DNA of 64,000 nucleotides from positions 1 through 64,000 of the forward strand of contig NZ_QMHP01000009.1 of the NCBI RefSeq assembly GCF_003313335.1, in the 5' to 3' direction. Position 1 is the stretch's first letter. The number at the start of each line of letters is the position of its first letter. The DNA is from Pedobacter zeaxanthinifaciens (lineage in GTDB: Bacteria; Bacteroidota; Bacteroidia; Sphingobacteriales; Sphingobacteriaceae). Shown one piece after another: positions 46,936 to 55,524 of this stretch. The notes below the pieces were generated by a model. It was not told where the DNA came from. It made no database searches and saw only the letters and a list, made by a program, of their open reading frames with translations. Position numbers and translations under genes: made by a program.

Positions 46936-48627
46936 ATGAAGTTTTTAAATTTTAGAAAAAAATTGATTCGAGATGGTGAATCTCTTGACGATGGTCATGA
47001 AAAATTGAATCGAAGTTTAAGCGTGCTTGATTTAACACTATTGGGCGTAGCTGCAGTAATAGGAGCGGGTGTATTTTCTACTATTGGTTTTGCTTCCTAT
47101 CACGGTGGGCCAGGTGTTTCCGTCTTATTTGTCTTGATTGCCATTACCTGTGGTTTTTCTGCAATATGCTATGCAGAATTTGCATCCAGAGTTCCACAAA
47201 GTGGATCAGCTTATGCCTATGCTTATGTATCATTCGGTGAAGTTTTTGCCTGGATTATAGGTTGGGCGCTCATTTTAGAATATGCTATTGGAAATATCGT
47301 AGTAGCAATTAGCTGGAGCGGTTATTTTAATAATTTACTAAAAGGATTTGGGCTACACTTGCCAAACTGGCTTTCGAGGGGATATTGCGCAGCACACGAA
47401 CCAATTACTGTACTCGAAAATGCTATAAAAGCTGGTCATAAAATAACACCAGAGATGAAAAGACAAGCTTTAGACGCAACAAAGTTCATTGCAGATTGTC
47501 CAGATTTTTTTGGGCATAAGTTGCTTATCAATCTTCCGGCTTTCATTATTGTAGGTCTTATAACAATGGTAGCTTATGTAGGAATTCAAGAAAGCAAGAA
47601 ACTATCTAATGCAATGGTAATTCTCAAAATGCTGGTCATTGTATTAGTTATAGGTTTAGGTTTTTTCTATGTGAAACCAGCTAATTGGTCGCCTTTTATG
47701 CCAAATGGAATGTCCGGTGTTTTAGCTGGCGTTTCAGCTGTGTTTTTTGCCTATATCGGTTTCGATGCAATTTCTACCACCGCCGAAGAATGTAAAAATC
47801 CACAAAAAGATCTTCCTAGAGGAATGATTTATGCTTTGATACTTTGCACCGTACTTTACATACTCATTTCTTTAGTGTTAACAGGAATGGTAAGTTACAA
47901 GGAATTAAATGTAGAAGATCCACTAGCTTATGTTTTCGAGAAAGTAAATCTAGGATGGGTAAGTTATATTATTTCTATCTCTGCGGTTATTGCCATGACC
48001 TCTGTTTTGCTCGTTTTCCAACTTGGGCAGCCACGCATTTGGATGAGTATGAGCCGTGATGGATTATTGCCAAAAAGATATTCTAAAATTCATAAAAAAT
48101 ATAAAACCCCATCCTATGCAACCATTGTAACAGGCTTATTAGTTGGTATTCCCTCATTGTTTATGCCCTCTTCTTTGGTGGCAGATCTAACGAGTATCGG
48201 GACACTATTTGCTTTTGTTTTGGTTTGTTTGGGCGTTCTTTTACTTCCAAAAATAAAAAAGGAAAGCAACAAGTTTTCTATTCCCTACGTCAATTCCTTA
48301 TACGTGGTTCCAATCGTATTTGTGCTTTTTTTCTATTTTATGAAAGATAAAGTTATTAGTGCTTTTCTCAACGTGGGGTCTGAAGGACTGAGTGAAGTTT
48401 TGTTTTTCATTTTCACACTTATATTTTCTGTTTTATGTATAAGTGCTGTAGTTAGGAGGATGAATGCGATACCTATTTTGGGCGCATTAAGTTGCTTGTA
48501 CCTGATGATAGAAATACCATCTAACGCATGGATTGGATTTTTTATATGGATGGCGATAGGCTTGTTGATATACATCAGTTATGGACATAAAAAAAGTAAA
48601 CTAAACCAAAATAATCTTATAAAGTAA
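46936..48627 (+). CDS. APC-family amino acid/amine permease
   Basis: The 563-residue inner-membrane transporter has about 14 helices. It shares the pattern VAAVIGAGVFSTIGFASYHGGPGVS and CYAEFASRVPQSGSAYAYAYVSFGE with the permease at 8397-9824. It has an extra loop of about 50 residues between helices (RGYCAAHEPITVLENAIKAGHK). It probably imports the amine or amino acid consumed by the island. It starts 19 bases after the amine oxidase. Confidence 0.9.
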   Translation: MKFLNFRKKLIRDGESLDDGHEKLNRSLSVLDLTLLGVAAVIGAGVFSTIGFASYHGGPGVSVLFVLIAITCGFSAICYAEFASRVPQSGSAYAYAYVSFGEVFAWIIGWALILEYAIGNIVVAISWSGYFNNLLKGFGLHLPNWLSRGYCAAHEPITVLENAIKAGHKITPEMKRQALDATKFIADCPDFFGHKLLINLPAFIIVGLITMVAYVGIQESKKLSNAMVILKMLVIVLVIGLGFFYVKPANWSPFMPNGMSGVLAGVSAVFFAYIGFDAISTTAEECKNPQKDLPRGMIYALILCTVLYILISLVLTGMVSYKELNVEDPLAYVFEKVNLGWVSYIISISAVIAMTSVLLVFQLGQPRIWMSMSRDGLLPKRYSKIHKKYKTPSYATIVTGLLVGIPSLFMPSSLVADLTSIGTLFAFVLVCLGVLLLPKIKKESNKFSIPYVNSLYVVPIVFVLFFYFMKDKVISAFLNVGSEGLSEVLFFIFTLIFSVLCISAVVRRMNAIPILGALSCLYLMIEIPSNAWIGFFIWMAIGLLIYISYGHKKSKLNQNNLIK

Positions 48628-48652
48628 ATAACCTAAAACTACTACAAAAACC

Positions 48653-49516
48653 ATGAAAAAACTATTTTTATTCATTGCACTATTGTGCACTACATCGCTA
48701 TTTGCGCAAGAAAAAACGTCAGACTCAGTCAAAACAGAAGCTGTAAAAGGAACTTGGGATTTGAACCTAGATTTAGCTTCTAGATACATTTGGCGAGGAC
48801 AATCTTGGGGAGGTAAATCTCCGGTGGCTCAGTTGTATGGAAATTATAACTTAACAGATAAGTTTTCTTTGGGATTTTGGACTACCACGAATTTTCAAAA
48901 TAAAAATTATAAAGAAAACGAAATAGACCCAAATGGGTACCAAGAAATTGATTTCATCGCCAATTACGCATTTACAGATTATTTTACTACTTCTTTACAG
49001 TGGTATTATTGGCCAACTGTAGAGAAAATGGAAGGTGTGAGCAACAAACTTTTTGATTTTGGAAATACCAGCGCAAATACTTTAGACTTAATGCTGATGT
49101 TTGATTTTACAGAAACTAAAATACCTGTATGGTTTACTTGGAGTACATTGATAGCAGGCAATGATTACAAGTATGCCAATGATGAGGACATAAAAGGCAA
49201 GCAAAATTTTACCAGTTATGCAGAAGTAGGTTATTCTCAGGATTTACCGTTAGGTTTTAATATTTCCCCAGTAATTGGAGCAGTGTTAAATAACAAAGCG
49301 TTATACTACAGCTATGGCGATCCAGATAAGGTTTCTTTTGTGAATATGGGTGCAAAACTTACTAAAGAATTCAAGTTAAGTGATAAGCTAGAAATGCCAA
49401 TTTGGTTAAATTACACGCACAATGGAGCAAAAAGAGAAAATGCAATTCCAGAAGGCAGTAAAGACCTTTACAAAAACTATTTTGTGTTTGGAGTGAGTTT
49501 TAAATTTTCAAAGTGA
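48653..49516 (+). CDS. TorF-type putative porin
   Basis: The 287-residue outer-membrane barrel protein has a signal peptide (MKKLFLFIALLCTTSLFAQ), then WDLNLDLASRYIWRGQSWGGKSPVAQLYGNYNL. That start is typical of the TorF family of putative porins, where the strand pattern xxxxSRYxxRGxs is common. The C-terminus ends FVFGVSFKFSK. It is the last gene of the island operon, 26 bases after the permease, and probably lets the substrate cross the outer membrane. No terminator follows directly. Confidence 0.85.
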   Translation: MKKLFLFIALLCTTSLFAQEKTSDSVKTEAVKGTWDLNLDLASRYIWRGQSWGGKSPVAQLYGNYNLTDKFSLGFWTTTNFQNKNYKENEIDPNGYQEIDFIANYAFTDYFTTSLQWYYWPTVEKMEGVSNKLFDFGNTSANTLDLMLMFDFTETKIPVWFTWSTLIAGNDYKYANDEDIKGKQNFTSYAEVGYSQDLPLGFNISPVIGAVLNNKALYYSYGDPDKVSFVNMGAKLTKEFKLSDKLEMPIWLNYTHNGAKRENAIPEGSKDLYKNYFVFGVSFKFSK

Positions 49517-49769
49517 GTACATTCTGCAAATTGAAGTATTTACAAAGCATTAATGTACACTAAATGAAGATTCTTCAATAGATTTTGAATATTTAAGTTT
49601 GTTAGTGTGTAATTATAGGTTGCACACTAATTACAACTGAATCTTTTATTAAAGTCAAGCTTTGCCAAGTTTAAGTTAACAAAAGTTAAAACCAGATTAA
49701 ATTTGTTAAAAATTCAAAAATTGATTTCAAGCAATTAAACCTTTTATGTGATTTCTAGTTCATAAAGAT

Positions 49770-49865
49770 ATGAACCTAATTTCACGTTTTTTTGGAGTAA
49801 TTATAACCCTTTTTGCGCTGATGTATTTTTTTATGCTGAACTTTTTTAAGAAAGAAGAGGTTTAG
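49770..49865 (+). CDS. Possible 31-residue membrane peptide
   Basis: An ATG at 49770 opens a 31-codon frame: six N-terminal residues, then a hydrophobic helix rich in Phe, Leu and Ile, then NFFKKEEV. One membrane helix with a positive tail is plausible for a small membrane protein. It lies in the 426-base gap between the island and the housekeeping genes and is followed by a terminator. Support is limited to composition and position. I see nothing else in the gap except this and the terminator. Confidence 0.35.
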   Translation: MNLISRFFGVIITLFALMYFFMLNFFKKEEV

Positions 49866-49911
49866 CAACCATTTGATATTCGCGGGTGTCAAAACACAGT
49901 ACTGAAAGCAT

Positions 49912-49944
49912 AAAAAAAGGAAGTCTTTTGAACTTCCTTTTTTT
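49912..49944. terminator. Bidirectional terminator
   Basis: AAAAAAAGGAAGT, loop CTTTTGA and ACTTCCTTTTTTT form a perfect 13-base stem with A and T tails. It ends at the stop codon of the minus-strand SRPBCC gene and can stop transcription from both sides. Confidence 0.85.
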
Positions 49945-50341
49945 ATCCTAAAATTTCTTTCAGTTTTTGCGTTTGATAGTCGGCCAGTTTTTGTAGCGGG
50001 CCCGACGCCAACATTTTCATCATCATATTCAAATCGGCTGAGATGGTATGTGTTGCGGTAGTAGTTCCATCGCCATTATCGCTAACTGACCATTGCAAAG
50101 AAACATCAAATGGCGGTTTCTCCGTAGGAATTGCAACCAGTTTTTCATTTTCTACCCTTTCAGCAATATGAATAGCCAATTTGGCCATGTTCTGAATGGT
50201 AAAGCTAGCCGTATCAGCTGTGGACGACCAGTTGTAGATATTGTCGGGCATTAATTGCTGGTGATGATTCAAATCAGCAAGAAATTGATATACCTGCGCC
50301 ACAGGCAAATTAATTACAGCGTTACTTTCAATGATAGTCAT
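49943..50341 (-). CDS. SRPBCC-family protein
   Basis: The 132-residue protein begins with the START-like pattern MTIIESNAVINLPVAQVYQFLADLNHHQQLMPDNI and ends in a long helix (GPLQKLADYQTQKLKEI). This is the helix-grip fold of the SRPBCC superfamily, which binds hydrophobic ligands in a cavity. Ligand unknown. It follows pyrE after 27 bases on the same strand and is probably co-transcribed. Confidence 0.85.
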   Translation of the reverse strand: MTIIESNAVINLPVAQVYQFLADLNHHQQLMPDNIYNWSSTADTASFTIQNMAKLAIHIAERVENEKLVAIPTEKPPFDVSLQWSVSDNGDGTTTATHTISADLNMMMKMLASGPLQKLADYQTQKLKEILG

Positions 50342-50368
50342 TTATTTAGGTTATTGTGTGTTAGCTAA

Positions 50369-51022
50369 TTAAACTGCCGCTCCTTGGCCCCATTCAGCCG
50401 GGTTTTCACGCCATTTATTAAGAAAATCGATGTCTGATTTTGCGATGATACTGTGTTCTGCCGCATAATCAATTAATGCTTTGTAGTTTGAAAGTGTAGA
50501 ATATCTACATTTAGCAGCAGCAAAGTTATCATCCGCTTGTTGGAAACCGTAAGTGAAAATAGCCACCAAACCAGCCACAGATAAGCCCGCATTTCGCAAA
50601 GCCTCTACTGCTTGCAAGCTGCTTTTTCCTGTAGAAATCAAATCTTCAATAACTACTACTCTTTGTCCTTCTACTACTTCGCCCTCAATTAAACTGCCAG
50701 TGCCGTGTTCCTTTGCTTTTGATCTTACGTAAATGAAAGGCAAACCTAATTCCTGAGCAACCAATACACCTTGAGGAATACCCGCAGTAGCAACACCTGC
50801 AATTACGTCAACTGCACCGTATTCTTCCTGGATCAATTGAGCCAATTTTTGACGAATGTAAGTTCTAACCGAAGGGTGAGATAAAGTTACTCTATTATCG
50901 CAGTAAATTGGGGATTTCCAGCCAGAAGCCCACGTAAATGGATTAGCAGGTTGTAATTTAATTGCTTTAATTTGTAACAAAAATTCAGCTACCTTTAATT
51001 CAATATCACTTTTATTGTACAT
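50369..51022 (-). CDS. pyrE: Orotate phosphoribosyltransferase
   Basis: The 217-residue enzyme joins orotate to PRPP in UMP synthesis. It has NPFTWASGWKSPIYCDNRVTLS, the substrate site VDVIAGVATAGIPQGVLVA, the lysine- and histidine-containing loop VRSKAKEHGTGSLIEG and the PRPP motif VVVIEDLISTGKS. Full length. Its ATG overlaps the ATG of the divergent NUDIX gene (shared CATG at 51020-51023). A perfect -7 box TATTTTTG lies 4 bases upstream, inside the NUDIX coding sequence. Confidence 0.97.
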   Translation of the reverse strand: MYNKSDIELKVAEFLLQIKAIKLQPANPFTWASGWKSPIYCDNRVTLSHPSVRTYIRQKLAQLIQEEYGAVDVIAGVATAGIPQGVLVAQELGLPFIYVRSKAKEHGTGSLIEGEVVEGQRVVVIEDLISTGKSSLQAVEALRNAGLSVAGLVAIFTYGFQQADDNFAAAKCRYSTLSNYKALIDYAAEHSIIAKSDIDFLNKWRENPAEWGQGAAV

Positions 51023-51632
51023 GGCGCAAAAATACAGAATTTATATTAACGATAACACTTTGTTTATAACTCGCGAAATTCCGCTTCAAGTTGAAAAGAT
51101 ACAACAAATTGAAGTAGAGGGTTTTGGTTTCGAAAATTTTTATAAAAACCTCAAAAGCAGCAAGAAGAAAAATTATTTGCTGCTTTGTAAAAATCCGGAA
51201 GGAGTATTTAAAAAAATTAAAAAGGAGTTAACTGTAATTAAAGCCGCCGGGGGATTGGTTACCAATGCCAAAAACGAATTTTTGTTTATCTTCAGAAATA
51301 AAAAGTGGGATTTGCCGAAAGGAAAAGTAGATAAAGGTGAAAAAGTTAAGGATGCAGCAGTGAGAGAAGTGGAAGAAGAGTGTGGCGTTAAAATTGATAA
51401 GCGGGGTGATCGGGTGTGTAAAACGTATCATGTGTATGAGATGAATAACGAAGTTATTTTAAAAAGAACCAGCTGGTACCATATGACCGTAAAAGGAAGC
51501 CCGAAATTGATCCCGCAAACTGAGGAGGGGATTACCGAAGCTGCATGGGTAGCTCCACATGAAATAAAAGCAAAAATTAAAAATACTTATCCGTTAATTA
51601 CCGACGTTTTAAAGAGTGAGCAGTTGCTTTAA
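51021..51632 (+). CDS. NUDIX hydrolase
   Basis: The 203-residue protein has an N-terminal extension of about 70 residues. The NUDIX box follows: GKVDKGEKVKDAAVREVEEECGV, matching GX5EX7REUXEEXGU (about residues 97-119). It probably cleaves a nucleoside diphosphate-linked compound; the substrate is not clear. The start beginning MAQKYRIYINDNTL is chosen; a TTG at 51015 adds two residues without support. The start codon overlaps that of pyrE on the other strand. The next gene begins 3 bases after its stop. Confidence 0.88.
   Translation: MAQKYRIYINDNTLFITREIPLQVEKIQQIEVEGFGFENFYKNLKSSKKKNYLLLCKNPEGVFKKIKKELTVIKAAGGLVTNAKNEFLFIFRNKKWDLPKGKVDKGEKVKDAAVREVEEECGVKIDKRGDRVCKTYHVYEMNNEVILKRTSWYHMTVKGSPKLIPQTEEGITEAAWVAPHEIKAKIKNTYPLITDVLKSEQLL
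51027..51034 (-). promoter_or_regulatory. -7 promoter box of pyrE inside the NUDIX gene
   Basis: Minus strand TATTTTTG, an exact TAnnTTTG, ends 4 bases before the pyrE ATG at 51022. A transcript starting about 6 bases downstream would be nearly or fully leaderless. Confidence 0.55.
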
Positions 51633-51635
51633 ATT

Positions 51636-52064
51636 ATGATTGCATTGAAAAGATTTGTAGCGTTAGCGCTTATGTTGCTTGTTTTCGCCTGTAAAAAGGA
51701 TGAAAGTGAGGAAATTATTGAGGTATTAACTTCAAAAACTTGGAGACTGGGTTTAAAAGATTTGAATACTGCTACCAATCCAAGTGGTGCTAGCAGCTAC
51801 TACGCTGTGCCGGAATGTGAACAAGATGATACTTTTTTGTTTAAAACAGATGGTACTTTAGTGATTACTTACGGTACAAAAAAGTGTGATGGCAATACGG
51901 CTACTACAAAAACGGTAAGTTATATTTTCAACAAACAAACGAAGGAGCTCACCATTGATGGACAGAAATTTAACGTTACGGAAGAAAATAAAACACAGTT
52001 CAAATACATTAAAGCGGTGCCTGGCACAAGCGGCACTAACAATGTGATTTATTTATTGCAGTAA
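51636..52064 (+). CDS. Small lipoprotein, possibly lipocalin-like
   Basis: The 142-residue protein has a lipoprotein signal (LALMLLVFAC, Cys19). The mature part has a W near the start (LTSKTWRLG), CEQDDTFLFKTDGTLVITYG and the closing FKYIKAVPGTSG. These match the lipocalin-like beta-barrel proteins common in Bacteroidota. Two further cysteines (about 62 and 88) could pair. The function is unknown. It follows NUDIX by 3 bases and its stop abuts the coaD stop. Confidence 0.75.
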   Translation: MIALKRFVALALMLLVFACKKDESEEIIEVLTSKTWRLGLKDLNTATNPSGASSYYAVPECEQDDTFLFKTDGTLVITYGTKKCDGNTATTKTVSYIFNKQTKELTIDGQKFNVTEENKTQFKYIKAVPGTSGTNNVIYLLQ

Positions 52065-52526
52065 CTACAAAAAACGCAGTGCTTCTTTTGGCACAAATTG
52101 GCTTACATCACCGTTATTCCTCAAAATATCTCTAACAATAGTAGAGCTAATTGCTGAATACTCTGGTCGACTTAATAAGATAATGGTTTCTGCCTCAGGC
52201 ATCATGCTTTTGTTAATTTGTGCAATGGCACGTTCGTATTCAAAATCGGCAGCAGAGCGTATGCCCCTAACCATATAGTTAGCGCCAATTTTTTTTGCAA
52301 AATCAATGGTTAGGCCTTGGTAGGTTTGCACTTCCACATTCGGGTTTCCTGAAAATATGCTTCTTACAATTTCTTCTCTTTTCTCCGCAGAAAGAAAATT
52401 TTGCTTAGAGCTATTTAACCCAATACCAACCACAATTTTATCAAACAGGGGTAGGGAACGCGTCAAAATATCTACGTGAGCTATGGTAATTGGATCAAAA
52501 GAACCGGGAAATAAAGCAATTTTCAT
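52065..52526 (-). CDS. coaD: Phosphopantetheine adenylyltransferase
   Basis: The 153-residue enzyme makes dephospho-CoA from 4'-phosphopantetheine and ATP. It has LFPGSFDPITIAHVDIL, MVRGIRSAADFEYERAIAQINKSM and the closing SAISSTIVRDI, all diagnostic. The nucleotide motif reads TIAH where T/H-x-G-H is usual, so Gly is replaced by Ala next to the histidine. Length is normal (about 160). It lies last in the minus-strand group DUF3822-rsmD-coaD. Confidence 0.95.
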   Translation of the reverse strand: MKIALFPGSFDPITIAHVDILTRSLPLFDKIVVGIGLNSSKQNFLSAEKREEIVRSIFSGNPNVEVQTYQGLTIDFAKKIGANYMVRGIRSAADFEYERAIAQINKSMMPEAETIILLSRPEYSAISSTIVRDILRNNGDVSQFVPKEALRFL

Positions 52527-52589
52527 GTTTGAACTTATTAGCTGTTGAATTGATTATTTTTAGTGATACTTAGTTTCAGGCGAATGGCT

Positions 52590-53123
52590 CTACGGAGCGA
52601 AAAAGCTAAAGGATGAATACCCATATTTTCTGGTTTCTACGTAACCCGGCTGTTGGTTTAGTTTCAACATCGATGGATGCTCCACCACCAATACGCCACC
52701 ATCATTTAAAAGACGGTGTTGTGCTACCAATTGTGGCAGTAACGGAATATTAGGCAAATCGTAAGGGGGGTCGGCAAAAATGATATCAAATTTTTCGTTG
52801 GTTTGTCCCAAGAATTTGAAAACATCAGCTTTGCGAATATCAATGCTATGAAGTTGGTGCTTTTCTTTCACCGATTTTAGCCAAGCAATGCAAGCAGGAT
52901 GCTTGTCTACAGCAATGATGCTTGCAGCCTCCCTTGATGCAAATTCGATACTGATATTACCCGTTCCCGTAAATAAATCGAGTATTTTACACGCTTCAAA
53001 ATCGTAGCTGTTCAGCAAAATGTTAAATAGTGCTTCTTTGGCCATATCGGTAGTTGGCCTAACTGGCAACTTCGCCGGAGCATGAAACTGCAGGCCTTTT
53101 AAACGTCCGCCAACTATCCGCAT
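52590..53123 (-). CDS. rsmD: 16S rRNA (guanine966-N2)-methyltransferase
   Basis: The 177-residue enzyme methylates G966 of 16S rRNA using SAM. It has the N-terminal MRIVGGRLKGLQF, the Rossmann pattern ILDLFTGTGNISIEFASREA and the catalytic FDIIFADPPYDLP. It overlaps DUF3822 by 10 bases and is 63 bases before coaD. RsmD next to CoaD is a very common arrangement. Confidence 0.95.
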   Translation of the reverse strand: MRIVGGRLKGLQFHAPAKLPVRPTTDMAKEALFNILLNSYDFEACKILDLFTGTGNISIEFASREAASIIAVDKHPACIAWLKSVKEKHQLHSIDIRKADVFKFLGQTNEKFDIIFADPPYDLPNIPLLPQLVAQHRLLNDGGVLVVEHPSMLKLNQQPGYVETRKYGYSSFSFFAP

Positions 53124-53935
53124 TGTTGTAAAGCAAGTAAGCTAGTGTAGTAATGGGCCGGCATATCGTCCAAAATATTGGTATCCAAAGGCGTTGGTGT
53201 TACCAAAAAATCAACATTGTTAAAGTGTTGTAACAGCAGGTTCCACTTCTCATCTCCTTGATGGATAATACCACAAACTTTTAATGCGGTTTGTTTGGTA
53301 TCTATACCCAATTGACTGATGATTAGCAATAAATAATAAGTCAGTTCATCAATGCCATCAAACTGATAATTTTGTACGAAGTTTAGCTTGCTATCTTTGA
53401 AATAAAGAAACTGGAAAGAACCTACAGTAAAATCGATAATAACGTTACTGTTTTCGTTTTTGGTGTTTTCCAGTAAACCAGCATCATAAGGAAGCAGTGT
53501 TACATTTTCCCAAGTTGCTGTAAGAAGCTTTTCAATGGCACTTGAAATGCCGAAAATGTAATTAAAATCTTGCTGTTCGCTGCTTTGTACGTATATGTTT
53601 TGTAAATCTGCATCAACAAAAAATTGTGTATACAGCTTTACCTGATCCTGGTCAAAAATAGCTTTAGGTACGAAAACCAAGTTTGGCGTATAAATGGCTG
53701 CCTTAACCGATTGGTAAGGTAGTTTTAAGTAAGCATCCAATTTTAAGCGTTCCTTGAACTTCTCCAATCCGTCTTCGCACTCTTGTTCATCATAAACAGC
53801 GTGTACCAGTTCTTTTTCTTCATCAGCTATGCTATAAGAAAAAGTATCGACACCTATTTTTATCAGCAAATTTAAATTAGAACTGTTGGCCGGTTCAAAA
53901 TTTGGATCAATTAATAAAATGCTATTCTTATTCAT
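53114..53935 (-). CDS. DUF3822 family protein
   Basis: The 273-residue protein matches DUF3822, which in Bacteroidota lies next to rsmD. The N-terminal part SILLIDPNFEPANSSNLNLLIKIGVDTFSYSI and later NVIIDFTVGSFQFLYFKDSKLNFVQNYQF recall paired actin-like domains (ASKHA fold), which is my reading and not established. No transmembrane segments are seen. It is first in the operon and has a -7 box. Confidence 0.8.
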   Translation of the reverse strand: MNKNSILLIDPNFEPANSSNLNLLIKIGVDTFSYSIADEEKELVHAVYDEQECEDGLEKFKERLKLDAYLKLPYQSVKAAIYTPNLVFVPKAIFDQDQVKLYTQFFVDADLQNIYVQSSEQQDFNYIFGISSAIEKLLTATWENVTLLPYDAGLLENTKNENSNVIIDFTVGSFQFLYFKDSKLNFVQNYQFDGIDELTYYLLLIISQLGIDTKQTALKVCGIIHQGDEKWNLLLQHFNNVDFLVTPTPLDTNILDDMPAHYYTSLLALQQCG

Positions 53936-53941
53936 CTATCA

Positions 53942-53949
53942 CAAAAATA
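53942..53949 (-). promoter_or_regulatory. -7 promoter box of the DUF3822-rsmD-coaD operon
   Basis: Minus strand TATTTTTG matches TAnnTTTG and ends 6 bases before the ATG at 53935. Confidence 0.6.
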
Positions 53950-54057
53950 ACAAATTTTTACTTTGCTTCGGTGGTTTACTTGTTCAATAGTTGAAGTCTG
54001 GCCACAACTTTACAGCTGCGTTTACGTCAATGTAAACTTCCAACTGAAATGGTTTGT

Positions 54058-54065
54058 TATCTTTG
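54058..54065 (+). promoter_or_regulatory. -7 promoter box of the RecD-like helicase gene
   Basis: TATCTTTG matches TAnnTTTG and ends 4 bases before the ATG at 54070. It lies inside the region that a start at 54049 would make coding, so it argues for the later start. Confidence 0.6.
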
Positions 54066-54069
54066 CGAT

Positions 54070-55518
54070 ATGACCAAAGCCAGCGTAATTGCCCAAGCTT
54101 ACCCTTTTACACCCACTCAACAACAGCTGGAATTTTGCGAAAAGGTAGCTGAATTTCTAAGTAAACCCAATCAAGATGCATGTTTTGTGCTCAGAGGTTA
54201 TGCAGGTACTGGTAAAACCACTTCTGTAGCGGCATTGGTGAAGGCACTGCCAAAGTTCGGCTTAAAATCGGAGCTATTGGCACCTACAGGGAGGGCTGCC
54301 AAGGTAATGAGCAACTATACGCAGAAAAGAGCGCTGACCATACATAAAAGAATTTACCGAAAGAAGAATGCGGTAAGCCTAGATATGGTATTTCAACTGG
54401 CACCTAACCTGTCAAAAAATACGGTGTTTATTGTTGATGAGGCTTCCATGATTGCAGATGAATGGAACTCTCAAAGTGGCACAACTTTTTTGGGAGATTT
54501 ACTTGAATTTGTTTTTCAGCCTGCTCCAGATGGCTCCGATAAGAATTGTTTTTTGCTATTTGTAGGCGATACTGCGCAGTTGCCGCCAGTGGGAAGTACA
54601 GACAGCCCTGCTTTAAATCCAGCGTATTTACAAAGTAATTTTCAGTTGGATGTAGCTACTGTTGAGTTGACCGAAGTGGTCCGTCAGGAGAAAAAATCAG
54701 GTATTTTGGCTAATGCCACCATGTTAAGGCAGTTAGTAAATACTTACGATGAAGAGCCTGAATGGCCAAAATTTATTACCAAAGGCTTTAAGGATATTTT
54801 CCGTATGACCGGATTGAAGTTTGTTGAAGGCTTAGAATATGCTTACGGTAAATATGGCTTAGAAAATACGTTGGTGGTTTGTAGGTCTAACAAATCGGCT
54901 AATATTTACAACAATCAAATTAGGTCGCGATTACTTTACCGAGATGAAGAGTTGAGCGGTGGCGACTACATTATGGTGGTGCGGAATAACTACTTTTGGT
55001 TGCCTGATGATAATGAAACAGCTTTTATTGCCAATGGCGATATGGCCAGAATTATTAGGGTGAGGAGGGAAGAGGAACGTTACGGCTTCAGGTTTGCGGA
55101 AGTTCAATTGGAATTGGTGGATTTTCCGGATGTGGGCGCCATTACTTGCAAGGTACTTTTAGATACGCTTCAAATCGAAAGTCCAAATTTACCTTACGAA
55201 GCTAATAAAAGATTGTACGAAGGGCTGTTGTTGGACTATGAGCATATTGTGAATAGAAAAGAACGGCAACTGGCTATTAAGCAAGACCCGTACTACAATG
55301 CCTTACAAATTAAATTTGCTTACGCCGTGACTTGCCACAAGGCGCAAGGCGGACAATGGGAAGCGGTATTTGTTGATCAAGGCTTTTTAACTGAGGACAT
55401 GGTTGACCTTGATTTTATGCGTTGGTTGTACACTGCAGTAACACGTGCAAAAAAGGAGTTGTTTTTGGTGAATTTTAGTAAAGATTTATTTGCCGAAAAG
55501 GTCTTCGATGAAGATTAA
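54070..55518 (+). CDS. RecD-like AAA helicase
   Basis: From the ATG at 54070 the 482-residue superfamily 1 helicase shows Walker A in FVLRGYAGTGKTTSVAALV, Walker B in FIVDEASMIAD, the DTAQLPPVGS motif and the C-terminal YAVTCHKAQGGQWEAVFVD with WLYTAVTRAKKELFLV. This is the short RecD2/UvrD-like ATPase common in Bacteroidota, smaller than full RecD2 because the N-terminal extension is missing. It probably moves along DNA in repair or replication. It is convergent with the LytTR gene. Confidence 0.9.
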   Translation: MTKASVIAQAYPFTPTQQQLEFCEKVAEFLSKPNQDACFVLRGYAGTGKTTSVAALVKALPKFGLKSELLAPTGRAAKVMSNYTQKRALTIHKRIYRKKNAVSLDMVFQLAPNLSKNTVFIVDEASMIADEWNSQSGTTFLGDLLEFVFQPAPDGSDKNCFLLFVGDTAQLPPVGSTDSPALNPAYLQSNFQLDVATVELTEVVRQEKKSGILANATMLRQLVNTYDEEPEWPKFITKGFKDIFRMTGLKFVEGLEYAYGKYGLENTLVVCRSNKSANIYNNQIRSRLLYRDEELSGGDYIMVVRNNYFWLPDDNETAFIANGDMARIIRVRREEERYGFRFAEVQLELVDFPDVGAITCKVLLDTLQIESPNLPYEANKRLYEGLLLDYEHIVNRKERQLAIKQDPYYNALQIKFAYAVTCHKAQGGQWEAVFVDQGFLTEDMVDLDFMRWLYTAVTRAKKELFLVNFSKDLFAEKVFDED

Positions 55519-55524
55519 AGCTCT

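Noticed and set aside
26423..49942. Prophage or integrative element spanning the catabolic region
   Set aside because: No integrase, tRNA target, relaxase or structural phage gene is seen; only composition hints at acquisition.
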